From positions 1 to 38,700 of the forward strand of contig JAJYDS010000011.1 in the NCBI GenBank assembly GCA_021777215.1: a DNA stretch of 38,700 nt, read 5' to 3'. Each line of letters starts with the position of its first letter. The stretch's first letter is position 1. This DNA comes from a bacterium. GTDB lineage: Bacteria; Babelota; Babeliae; Babelales; Vermiphilaceae. The notes below the pieces were generated by a model that searched no databases, was not told the DNA's origin, and was given only the letters and a program-made list of their open reading frames with translations. This document shows, in pieces, positions 1 to 6,987 of the stretch. The position numbers were made by a program, and so were the translations under genes.

Positions 1-1
1 T

Positions 2-109
2 TTTAACAGGCTTAAGCAATTTCGCAAAATCGCAACACGCTTTGAAAAACATAAAAGAAACTTTGAAGCGCTTATTTTTTTAGCCTGTTCTTACTTGTGG
101 TTAATTTAA
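2..109 (+). pseudogene. C-terminal tail of an IS5-type transposase, cut by the window edge
   Basis: An open frame runs in from the left edge and stops at 107-109. The 35 readable residues contain FRKIATRFEKHKRNFEAL and end SYLWLI, which resembles the last segment of IS5-type DDE transposases, where a basic R-x-x-x-R-[FY]-[DE]-K stretch and a hydrophobic helix end the protein. Whether the gene is intact upstream cannot be seen. It lies 53 bases before a second transposase remnant, so this edge is an insertion-sequence cluster. No terminal inverted repeat could be recognised between 110 and 161. Confidence 0.65.
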
Positions 110-161
110 ATGTCGATACAGCCTAGTCAAACTAGTGGTTTACCCTGTTTAAAGCAATTAC

Positions 162-850
162 ATGCAAAGGGATTTCCCTCCGCTACCAAGTTACCAACAA
201 TTTAATGAAGGTATTAACTCAACTTTTCGCTATCTTGTGATAATTGTTTGGCTATTAATCAAGGCAACTCGTAAAAGAGGCGCCAAATATCACATCGTAG
301 ACTCGTCCCCTCTTCCGGTTTGCAACAATCAATATCGATTTTTTGCAAAGGTATTCAAGGGACTTGCTCGTTCGGGTAAAAATTTAAATGGGTGGTTTTG
401 GGGCTTCAAATTGCATCTCATTATCAATCAAGATATGGAGATTGAGTCAATACGCATTTCAGATGGATCAATGCACGATATAGAAGCTTTGGAAGGTGAT
501 TTTATCGAGACTATAAGAGGATGGCTCATCGAAGATAAAGGCTATATTGGCCGAGAAAAGGCTCAAGAATTAGCTGCAAAAGGTATCAAACTTATAACCA
601 GGACAAGAGCAAATATGAAGAAGAATCCAGCCCTCTTCCTATTCATAATTATCTGCTTTCAAAGCGGCAAGCAATAGAGTCTACGTTTAGCTACCTGAAA
701 CACCGCCTGTCAGCACTTAATAGTTATGCACGCTCTGCAGAAGGTTTTTTTGTAAATGTGTTTGCAGCTCTTTTCAGCTATACGCTTAAATTTACCAAAC
801 AGCAAAAAATGCTTTTAAACCAGGACTTTTTGGTGATGCCAATTTCCTGA
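162..850 (+). pseudogene. IS982-type transposase, 5'-truncated and frameshifted
   Basis: The first part (162 to about 637) encodes residues typical of IS982 transposases: a PSYQQF segment, VDSSPLPVC (first catalytic Asp), KVFKGLARSGK, GWFWGFKLHLI, IEDKGYIGREKAQEL (second Asp) and ITRTRANMKKN. Around 625-637 the frame breaks: the continuation HNYLLSKRQAIESTFSYLK (with the catalytic Glu) through FAALFSYTLK lies one frame over and stops at 848-850. The family is normally near 290-300 residues; here the usual 50-60 N-terminal residues are missing, and an in-frame TAA lies 10 bases before the first ATG. One single-base indel accounts for the frame change. Inference: an inactive copy. Programmed frameshifting is less likely because no slippery heptamer is evident at the break. 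Confidence 0.75.
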
Positions 851-1225
851 TTCACTTAGTAGGTAGAAAAAAAACAATGGAAACCATACAAAAAATACCG
901 ACTCTTTTTTCTGCAAAGAGTCGTAGCCTATGAAAAAGTGAATTCCCTACCATTTTTTAACCTCCATAAAACCCCTAGCAAACCGAACTCAGGACTCTTT
1001 TTGCTCTACCCAGACTCTTTTTAACCACTCAAAAGAGGGCTTCCTTTAAGACATGTTTTTATTAATTCTAACTGTAACTATTTTTGATAAAAAGTCAATA
1101 AAAAAGCTCTTTTTCAAGCAAAACGACATTCTGCCAGAGAAAAGCCTTTCTTCCCCAATAAACTAGTTCATTGGGACCGAAAGAGGTCCAGAAAATAAGG
1201 ACATTTTGCCGTACAAACCCGTCTC
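851..1225. other. Gene-free stretch between the IS remnants and the YeeE genes
   Basis: No convincing coding frame on either strand. It contains one good hairpin (899-923), a weak GGACC/GGTCC stem near 1168-1185, and three occurrences of GACTCTTTTT (900, 993, 1013), one of them the arm of the hairpin. The base composition is AT-rich with many T runs. It reads as decayed intergenic DNA. Confidence 0.5.
890..923 (-). terminator. Probable minus-strand terminator hairpin
   Basis: CGACTCTTT (899-907) pairs with AAAGAGTCG (915-923) over 9 bp with a 7-nt loop. Read on the minus strand the stem is followed by GTATTTTTTG, a T tract. It would stop transcripts coming from the YeeE pair, although it lies about 300 bases past the stop at 1226. 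Confidence 0.45.
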
Positions 1226-1771
1226 CTACTTAGTCCAGCGGGCTAGAAAAAGCAAAAGCATGGCTAAAAGAGCAAAAACAGCCCAAGGGCTTACCTCGAG
1301 AAAGGTGCTCACCGTATGTCCTGAGGGAACCCCCTGATACCAGACCATAATACGTGAATAGAGTGATTCAAAAAGCACAGTGCCCGTTATCATACCCAGA
1401 ACACCAAACCAAGCATCTCGAGAACCCTGGCCAATAGCAGCACAACAGGAGGCCGGGCAATAGCCCAATAATGCTATCCCCACACCAAACAAGCTTCCCC
1501 CAACAAACGCACTTTTAAGCAAAACCGGCTCCATGGGCAAAGCAGCAATAAGACCAAAAGACAAAGCTCCGTAAATCAGAACGCCCGCCACCAGAATTGC
1601 CGAAAGCATAATTTTGAGCATAGTGAAGTCGCGGAACAAAAACTGCCCAACAATCACGTCATAAGAAGACAACCGCCCCTTTTGCAAAAAAAAGCCAAGC
1701 ACGACACCGATAAGAAGCCCATACAGCAAAAACAATGGACTTTCAAACCACTGTATTACTACCAAATTCAT
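1226..1771 (-). CDS. YeeE/YedE-type transporter half (DUF6691-like)
   Basis: The product is a 181-residue inner-membrane protein with about four to five hydrophobic segments. The segment GYCPASCCAAIGQGSRDAWFGVLGM matches the conserved GYCPG-x-GxGSRDAxFGVLGM signature of short YeeE/YedE (sulfur transport) proteins, with extra cysteines (ASCC). These families are proposed to move thiosulfate or sulfur compounds across the membrane using conserved Cys residues; the exact substrate here is unknown. AAGGAGA sits 6-7 bases before the ATG at 1771, so the start is secure. It is the second gene of a pair, 73 bases after the other half-transporter at 1845-2378, and the two probably act together as the two halves of one permease. 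Confidence 0.85.
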   Translation of the reverse strand: MNLVVIQWFESPLFLLYGLLIGVVLGFFLQKGRLSSYDVIVGQFLFRDFTMLKIMLSAILVAGVLIYGALSFGLIAALPMEPVLLKSAFVGGSLFGVGIALLGYCPASCCAAIGQGSRDAWFGVLGMITGTVLFESLYSRIMVWYQGVPSGHTVSTFLEVSPWAVFALLAMLLLFLARWTK

Positions 1772-1844
1772 ACAATCTCCTTTTTGCTGGGTTCTCAGAC
1801 CCAGGCATGTTTTCTAACCAGTATCCATGGATCAAACAGAGCCA

Positions 1845-2378
1845 TTATGACTTACGAATCCCATACAAAAAAAATGAAAGCAATACAGCCACGGTAAACG
1901 TAGCGGCCAAGAACGCCCATGCTGAAACATCAAGCATTGCGCCAGAAAAAATGCCTCTACTGAGCGTACAACCATCGGCTAGCGGCGCTCCAAGCATCAC
2001 AAAAAAGCCGCCAAGAAAAGCAGCTCCTGCCCTTTTGACAAATGACTTACCAAAACGTTCTTGCCATAAAGCTGGCACCTTTGATGCCTGATAAGCGCCT
2101 GAAAGTTTTGCTGAAATAAACGCCCCAAGAATGACCCCGAGGATAAGCAATACGCGAAAACTGATAAGCGGCGTTGTACCCATTTCTTCGACAAAATAAG
2201 AAGAAGAGGCTGCATATCCTGAGGCAACCAAATGCTCAAAAAAAGCAACAACGCTAATAAAGGCACCAGAAGCACCAAGCCATTTTTTGAACATAAACAG
2301 AGTAAGAACCATTAGCAGAGCAAGCCCCACACCCACCACATAGGGCGACCATGAACGCTTTTTAAATATATTCTCCAT
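1845..2378 (-). CDS. YeeE/YedE family membrane protein, first half of the pair
   Basis: 177 residues, several hydrophobic helices. The segment GAPLADGCTLSRGIFSG matches the conserved G-x-LADGCTSGHGISG motif of YeeE/YedE proteins and carries the family cysteine. An N-terminal transmembrane segment (about residues 12-29) follows a basic leader. GGAAGG precedes the ATG at 2378 with normal spacing. It is divergent from the secreted protein at 2469, with only 90 bases between the starts. Two-gene split versions of this permease are common in bacteria and are often linked to sulfide or persulfide handling; no such enzyme or regulator gene is visible nearby. Confidence 0.85.
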   Translation of the reverse strand: MENIFKKRSWSPYVVGVGLALLMVLTLFMFKKWLGASGAFISVVAFFEHLVASGYAASSSYFVEEMGTTPLISFRVLLILGVILGAFISAKLSGAYQASKVPALWQERFGKSFVKRAGAAFLGGFFVMLGAPLADGCTLSRGIFSGAMLDVSAWAFLAATFTVAVLLSFFLYGIRKS

Positions 2379-2414
2379 ATGCCCTTCCTTTTTCCCTATA
2401 CCATTGAAAAATAA

Positions 2415-2434
2415 AAGACTAATACCTTAGTCTT
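2415..2434. promoter_or_regulatory. Perfect palindrome between divergent genes, candidate operator
   Basis: AAGACTAATACCTTAGTCTT is an 8-bp perfect inverted repeat with a 4-base spacer, in the 90-base divergent intergenic region of the YeeE pair and the 2469 gene. It overlaps plausible promoter hexamers in both directions (for example TATAGA at about 2451 on +). It may be a repressor site; it lacks a T run, so a terminator is unlikely. Confidence 0.4.
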
Positions 2435-2468
2435 AAAGTACGCAAAGAGCGTATAGAAAGGAAAGAAT

Positions 2469-3386
2469 ATGCTAAAAAAAAATTACTACATACTGTGGGC
2501 CTGTATCGTACTGTTCCCCAAAACAATGCTATTGGCCTCTGAGCCATCAGGAAACAAAACAACAGGCTATGTCGTTATAGAAACAAATGAAAAAATGCCG
2601 CAAAAAGAAGCTCATTTGATAGAACTTCCCTCGGATGAAATCTGGCAAATCTGCGTAACCCGTTTACATAAAATGCGTACAAATCTCACCCGACAAACAG
2701 AGGAACTTTTAACACCTATGTTTGCCTCAATTGCCGAAGAAAAAAGCTTTTCACCAAAGAGTGCCGATACCTTAGAGTCTCTGCTTATTGCGGTACACGA
2801 GCTGCTCATGCGCACCCGGCCACTGGCGTATCATGAGCTACAGGAATTCTACAAATCCTGGCTCACCAAAGTTAACCTCTCGACACACCAGGTTTACCCC
2901 TTGCTCGATATAAAAAACTCGCGAGCTTCGCGCACGCCGCTCGCACTAGCGAAACAGATCATCGATCAAAAAAAAGATATGACCAAAACAGAAATAAGCC
3001 AAAAACAAGAAGAACTAACCACACTCAAAAATAAATTACTTGCTCTCGAACTTGCACAGGCGCAACAAGAAAGCCCGAATGGCCAAATGGCATCAGGTAC
3101 ACTAAGAAAAACGAATGAATTACGGGATAGAATAACCACACAAGAAAAAGTTCTAAAAAGCCTAGAAGAAAAGCTGGCGCAACTACAGAAGATAGAACGT
3201 ATTTTTAGGAATACTATATCAAAAGAAACCTATGATGCCTTCTTGGGTGGCGAAGAAAATCTCGAGATACTTAAGGTTCCTGCTGGCGATGAGACTCTTT
3301 TACAAAACTTGCTTACCGCGATCGAACACTGTAAAAAAGAATTGGAACCAAAAAAGACAATTCTTGAGTTGCCTACACAAAAATAA
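2469..3386 (+). CDS. Exported coiled-coil protein of unknown function
   Basis: 305 residues. A signal peptide (basic MLKKN, hydrophobic core to about residue 22, LLASEP cleavage region) is followed by a helical region and, from about residue 165, a Lys/Glu/Gln-rich heptad-like coiled coil to about residue 245. I recognise no family. GGAAAG precedes the ATG. It is divergent from the YeeE pair, and 15 bases after its stop comes a 28-bp palindromic repeat. The general build (signal peptide plus coiled coil) resembles the partner proteins of the barrel modules farther on, but I could not align their N-terminal domain to it. Probably periplasmic. Confidence 0.75.
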   Translation: MLKKNYYILWACIVLFPKTMLLASEPSGNKTTGYVVIETNEKMPQKEAHLIELPSDEIWQICVTRLHKMRTNLTRQTEELLTPMFASIAEEKSFSPKSADTLESLLIAVHELLMRTRPLAYHELQEFYKSWLTKVNLSTHQVYPLLDIKNSRASRTPLALAKQIIDQKKDMTKTEISQKQEELTTLKNKLLALELAQAQQESPNGQMASGTLRKTNELRDRITTQEKVLKSLEEKLAQLQKIERIFRNTISKETYDAFLGGEENLEILKVPAGDETLLQNLLTAIEHCKKELEPKKTILELPTQK

Positions 3387-3401
3387 GTCCAAAATAAAAC
3401 T

Positions 3402-3429
3402 GGCCTGCCAGACGAAGCTCCGCAGGAGC
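3402..3429. repeat. 28-bp palindromic repeat, copy 1
   Basis: Identical over 28 bp to 3551-3578 and in the same orientation. It holds two overlapping inverted repeats: GCTCC-GCA-GGAGC, and CCTGC paired with GCAGG across it. It starts 15 bases after the stop of the 2469 gene. It looks like a REP-type interspersed palindrome. Confidence 0.75.
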
Positions 3430-3550
3430 TACATACTCTTTCAAATAAGCCCCTCTACGCCTTTAGGGTAAATCTTTGAGGTTTAATAAGGCTACTTCGG
3501 GCAGTCCACGCTCTTCAATTTGCTATTAATATCAATCATTTGAAAAGAAC

Positions 3551-3578
3551 GGCCTGCCAGACGAAGCTCCGCAGGAGC
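3551..3578. repeat. 28-bp palindromic repeat, copy 2
   Basis: Second exact copy of the 3402-3429 repeat, ending 6 bases beyond the encoded CCA end of the tmRNA. On the minus strand it would form GCTCC-TGC-GGAGC directly downstream of tmRNA and could act as its 3' processing or termination structure. Confidence 0.75.
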
Positions 3579-3584
3579 GTAGAC

Positions 3585-3950
3585 TGGTGGAGGCGATGGG
3601 AATCGAACCCATGTCCGCATTACAACTAGCTCCAGGCGCTCCATGCATAGTCTTTGATTATACGTATCTGACCACCCCAAAGACAGGATAAAATCAGTAA
3701 GTCCGTTGCGTGATACTGCTGCGAGCTACGAAACAGAACAATGCTCACTCGCGAGTTCTATCTGATTACTACGAGTTGATCAAACTGATAGACACGTCTG
3801 ATTAACAAGCAAGTTCACGACTAGGCGTAAACTGGTGCAACTGTATTAAAGTTAGCACTTATTGTTTTAACCGATTCTTTAACGAGCACTCAGTCAACGC
3901 TCGGCATGCTCCTAAAACCACCTATAACACGTCGAAGCCTTTACGCCCCC
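3585..3950 (-). ncRNA. ssrA: tmRNA (SsrA)
   Basis: Transfer-messenger RNA that, with SmpB, rescues stalled ribosomes and tags the unfinished protein. The 5' end GGGGGCG (3950-3944) pairs over 7 bp (one G-U) with CGCCTCC before the encoded ACCA (3585). The T arm GGGTTCGATTCCC and the 5' segment AAGGCTTCGACG are diagnostic. The tag frame starts at the GCT resume codon (3856-3854), preceded by AATAAGT, and stops at TAG (3823-3821). The encoded tag is ANFNTVAPVYA; it ends VYA, not the usual LAA. The length of 366 nt is normal. smpB lies 80 bases upstream on the same strand, so the two may be cotranscribed. Confidence 0.95.
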
Positions 3951-4030
3951 ACATGATTTTTCCCACCTGCGCTCTTACAGAGCTGGCGGGGCGGGTCCAT
4001 TTTCAAAACAGACCCGAAATTTCAAAGAAT

Positions 4031-4492
4031 CTAAAATTTATATACATCTTTTAATGTGCGAGCCGTCTCACGCTTTATATCTTGCTCTTTAAGAGCCTGC
4101 CGTTTATCGGCCGCTTTTTTATGCTTAGCGATGCCTAGTTCTACTTTAACAAAACTACGGTCATTAAAATAGAGCTTGAGCGGTACAATCGTAATACCTT
4201 TACGAGAAATATCACCGATCAATTGTTCAAGCTGACGCTTGTGAAGTAATAATTTTCTACGTCGTGTTGCTGCTTGTTCGTCGCTCTTTTGGTAAGCCAT
4301 GGCATAGGGAGTAATGCGGCAATTTATTAAATAGAGTTCCATCTGATGCATAGTCGCAAAAGTTCCCACCAATGAAACATGGCCTGCACGCAATGATTTT
4401 ACTTCATCACCCGATAAAACAATGCCCGCCTCGACAGTCCCAAGGATGTCGTAATCGTGGAAAGCTTTTTTATTCTGCGTTATTATTTTCAT
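4031..4492 (-). CDS. smpB: SsrA-binding protein SmpB
   Basis: 153 residues, the usual length. The OB-fold N-terminus reads KKAFHDYDILGTVEAGIVLSGDEVKSLR, followed by the family's Y-x-x-x-NCRI-like segment (LYLINCRITPYA), RRRKLLLHK, and a basic C-terminal tail (GIAKHKKAADKRQALKEQD) that in the family enters the decoding centre. SmpB binds tmRNA and delivers it to stalled ribosomes. It overlaps the end of the DUF2062 gene by 23 nt, suggesting translational coupling, and no strong separate ribosome binding site is seen. The ssrA gene follows on the same strand, a common arrangement. Confidence 0.96.
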   Translation of the reverse strand: MKIITQNKKAFHDYDILGTVEAGIVLSGDEVKSLRAGHVSLVGTFATMHQMELYLINCRITPYAMAYQKSDEQAATRRRKLLLHKRQLEQLIGDISRKGITIVPLKLYFNDRSFVKVELGIAKHKKAADKRQALKEQDIKRETARTLKDVYKF

Positions 4493-4976
4493 CTTTTTGT
4501 CGTCGCCAGGTATTCATAGAACGGGTTAAAAATCGTTTTATCAATGGATAAAACAAAAGGCTCAATCCTATACCCAGTATATTGCCCCCAATCAAAAATG
4601 ACCAGAGTGAAAGACTTGGCAAGCCCGTATGCGCGGTTAAAAAGGCATTACACTGTCCAACCCAACATGGATTACATGAAACAGGATCAACGCCAAACCA
4701 ATGGTTCAGAACATAATCACCGCAAAAATAATCAGTCGCATAAATAGGAAAGACCGTCCAGGGATTATGAATCACGCAAGAGACGGCAATCATAAGTGCT
4801 GCATTAAGCGAAAAAAACCAGGAAATAAGCAACGCAATGGCCAAGTGTAAACCCAAAAATGGAGTAAAGGCGAGATAGACGCCAACGCTTGCCGCAGCTG
4901 CCAATTTCTTGGGACTCGCCCCAGTAACCACAAATCGCTTAATAATTTTCAGTAATTTTTCTTTTATCATTTTCAT
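4470..4976 (-). CDS. DUF2062 membrane protein
   Basis: 168 residues. The N-terminus holds the DUF2062 signature: ASPKKLAAAASVGVYLAFTPFLGLH, then a hydrophobic helix, then HNPWTVFPIYATDYFCGDYVL. A further transmembrane helix lies near residues 120-145 and the C-terminus is basic. The function of the family is not established; it is an inner-membrane protein, sometimes found with glycosyltransferases. The central loop has a Cys cluster (SCNPCWVGQC). Its 3' end overlaps smpB, and it is the first gene of this short operon. Confidence 0.85.
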   Translation of the reverse strand: MKMIKEKLLKIIKRFVVTGASPKKLAAAASVGVYLAFTPFLGLHLAIALLISWFFSLNAALMIAVSCVIHNPWTVFPIYATDYFCGDYVLNHWFGVDPVSCNPCWVGQCNAFLTAHTGLPSLSLWSFLIGGNILGIGLSLLFYPLIKRFLTRSMNTWRRQKDENNNAE

Positions 4977-5087
4977 TCTCTCTGGCTACAATTGAAAATT
5001 GTATCCTATTGCGCTACGCTAACCTAAAGTATCTTTTACAGACTACACACAACAAAAACAGACTCTTTTTTAACTTGATAGGCTACC

Positions 5088-5819
5088 ATGAATAAAACAG
5101 TTTTTTTGTGTAGCATGACATTGCTACTCATGAGCGCCACCCCCATCATGTCGGCTTCTCAGTCCATGTTTATTGGCACTATACAGTTTCCCGCCACTAT
5201 AAAAAAAGTTCCTAATCTGCGCATCTGGTATGGCGGACATAAAATTACTGGGGAAACCAACAATCGCACCAAGCAACTTATCTTTAGTATACCAGAAATT
5301 GGAGAAAGTAAAAAATTTCACATAGTAATTTCAGACTCGATTCAGTTCGAGATGGAAGAGGACGCAGATAATACCGCAAAATACATGAAAATAGGTAACA
5401 ATAAGCCCTATAAATGCTGCGAAATTGTACGAATGAAACAAGAACAGTCGTTTCATACAAACGCAACCTATGAATATACCGGTTCCCGCCCGCTCATCAA
5501 TGAGTCAAAAGTTGCCTACTCATGGAAAATAACCAAAAAGGGACTTGATAACAACCGTCAACTCCCAGAAAACGCCATTGTTATCTGTTTTCCTTCAGAC
5601 TATGTCGATCGCATAGAGGGGGGCAACAAATCAGAACTTCCTCGGATAATGGTAAAACAAGACCTATTAGAACGTGTTGGGTCTGAACAAAAATTGCATG
5701 ACCAAGCGACAGAGCTCCTGTTATCAGCAATCAATTTTGATACCATGCATACCAAAATTACCCAAGAAATAAAAAATCAGCCTACTAAAACCATTATAGC
5801 ATGCAAAACATGCGGATGA
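5088..5819 (+). CDS. Exported protein of unknown function upstream of tsaD
   Basis: 243 residues. A signal peptide (MNKTVFLCSMTLLLMSATPIMSA) precedes a region rich in beta-strand-like segments (NLRIWYGGHKI, KKFHIVISDS) and ends in a helical part with KTCG. There is a CC pair (YKCCEI) and a terminal CKTC, so disulfides are likely. I recognise no family. It resembles in general style the small exported proteins at 34919 and 35552, but this is not a firm homology. The stop is 6 bases before the tsaD ATG, so the two are probably one transcript. The 15-mer AGACTCTTTTTTAAC, seen elsewhere in the window, ends 13 bases before its start. Confidence 0.75.
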   Translation: MNKTVFLCSMTLLLMSATPIMSASQSMFIGTIQFPATIKKVPNLRIWYGGHKITGETNNRTKQLIFSIPEIGESKKFHIVISDSIQFEMEEDADNTAKYMKIGNNKPYKCCEIVRMKQEQSFHTNATYEYTGSRPLINESKVAYSWKITKKGLDNNRQLPENAIVICFPSDYVDRIEGGNKSELPRIMVKQDLLERVGSEQKLHDQATELLLSAINFDTMHTKITQEIKNQPTKTIIACKTCG

Positions 5820-5825
5820 GGACCT

Positions 5826-6893
5826 ATGCCGCTCACTATTCTGGGTATCGAAACATCATGCGATGAGACTGCCGCGGCGGTCTACCAAGAAGGCCCCGGT
5901 GTTCTTTCGAGCGCTCTTTTTTCTCAAATAAAACTCCACCAACAGTATGGCGGCGTAGTACCCGAAATTGCCTCCCGTTCACACCTTGAAAAAATAAACC
6001 CTATTATTACGCAAGCGCTCCTAGAAGCAAAGCTCACCCATACTGAGTCAAAAAAAGACTCTCAAGAGATAAAAAATCCGGCACTTGCCCCCATCGATGT
6101 CATAGCTGTTACCAATAAACCGGGACTTCCTGGCTCACTGCTTGTCGGTGTCTGCTTTGCAAAATCACTTTCCTGGGTGCTCGATAAACCACTTATCGGC
6201 ATTGATCACTTGGAAGCACATATTTTTTCTTCTTTTTTAGAACAGCAGGTTCCCTTCCCGCATCTCTGCTTGGCAGCGTCAGGAGGGCATACGGCTCTTT
6301 ACCTAGTGCACGACTTTGGCAGCTACCAGATTTTGGGGCAAACACTGGATGATGCCGCTGGCGAAGCGTTTGATAAAATTGCCAAAGTGCTTAATCTTGA
6401 ATATCCCGGCGGACCAATTATAGAAAAGCAAGCAGAGCAGGAGGGGTTTAAAGACTTTTTCTCCTATCCGCGCGGCACACAACAATCAACTCTCGATTTT
6501 AGTTTTTCTGGATTAAAAACCGCTGTTCTATATGATCTGGTTAAGCGTAACGCTTACGACTTACAAAGCAAAAAATTGCTCAACGATGCACAAGAGCTCA
6601 AACAACAGGTAGCAAGCTCACTCTTAGTCTGTGTTACCGATATTTTTAAACATAAAATTGAACGCGCCCTCAAGCACTATCCTGAAATAAAAGCAATCAC
6701 CTTCGTTGGTGGAGTCGCCTGCAATCGGTATATTAAGACTCAATTACAAGAATTGTGCGCAAAACACGAAAAACCATTATTTGTTCCCTCACCAAAATAT
6801 TGCGGGGACAATGCGGCAATGGTAGCATTTGTCGGTTATTACAAAGCTAAAAGAAATCAGTTTGATGATCTGTTTTTAGATATTCTGAAATAA
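5826..6893 (+). CDS. tsaD: tRNA threonylcarbamoyladenosine transferase TsaD
   Basis: 355 residues, ASKHA-fold protein. With TsaB and TsaE it transfers the threonylcarbamoyl group to A37 of ANN-decoding tRNAs. Visible motifs: LGIETSCDETAAAV (7-20), HLEAH (128-132, metal-binding His), AASGGHTALY, DDAAGEAFDKIAK, YPGGPIIEK, FSFSGLKTAV, GGVACNRYI and CGDNAAMVA. The Lys/Glu stretch around residues 72-85 looks like a small insertion relative to many homologues. GAGG precedes the ATG. It follows the exported 5088 protein by 6 bases and ends at a strong shared terminator. tsaB and tsaE are not in the window. Confidence 0.97.
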   Translation: MPLTILGIETSCDETAAAVYQEGPGVLSSALFSQIKLHQQYGGVVPEIASRSHLEKINPIITQALLEAKLTHTESKKDSQEIKNPALAPIDVIAVTNKPGLPGSLLVGVCFAKSLSWVLDKPLIGIDHLEAHIFSSFLEQQVPFPHLCLAASGGHTALYLVHDFGSYQILGQTLDDAAGEAFDKIAKVLNLEYPGGPIIEKQAEQEGFKDFFSYPRGTQQSTLDFSFSGLKTAVLYDLVKRNAYDLQSKKLLNDAQELKQQVASSLLVCVTDIFKHKIERALKHYPEIKAITFVGGVACNRYIKTQLQELCAKHEKPLFVPSPKYCGDNAAMVAFVGYYKAKRNQFDDLFLDILK

Positions 6894-6920
6894 CGTCTTT
6901 CCCTCCATTGCTACGCACCT

Positions 6921-6966
6921 ATAAAAACCGTTAGTCCAGCTTTTTCGCAAGACTAACGGTTTTTAT
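6921..6966. terminator. Bidirectional terminator between tsaD and rho
   Basis: ATAAAAACCGTTAGTC (6921-6936) pairs perfectly over 16 bp with its complement at 6951-6966 around a 14-nt loop. T runs lie on both strands, so it can serve the convergent tsaD (+) and rho (-). Confidence 0.92.
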
Positions 6967-6987
6967 TATCGAATTATATACATAGCG

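Noticed and set aside
1682-2091. Plus-strand frames overlapping the YeeE pair
   Set aside because: The minus-strand products carry clear family motifs and good ribosome binding sites.
3492-3680. Minus-strand open frame of 62 codons
   Set aside because: It lies within the tmRNA 3' half and the flanking repeat; the tRNA-like T arm and acceptor explain the sequence.
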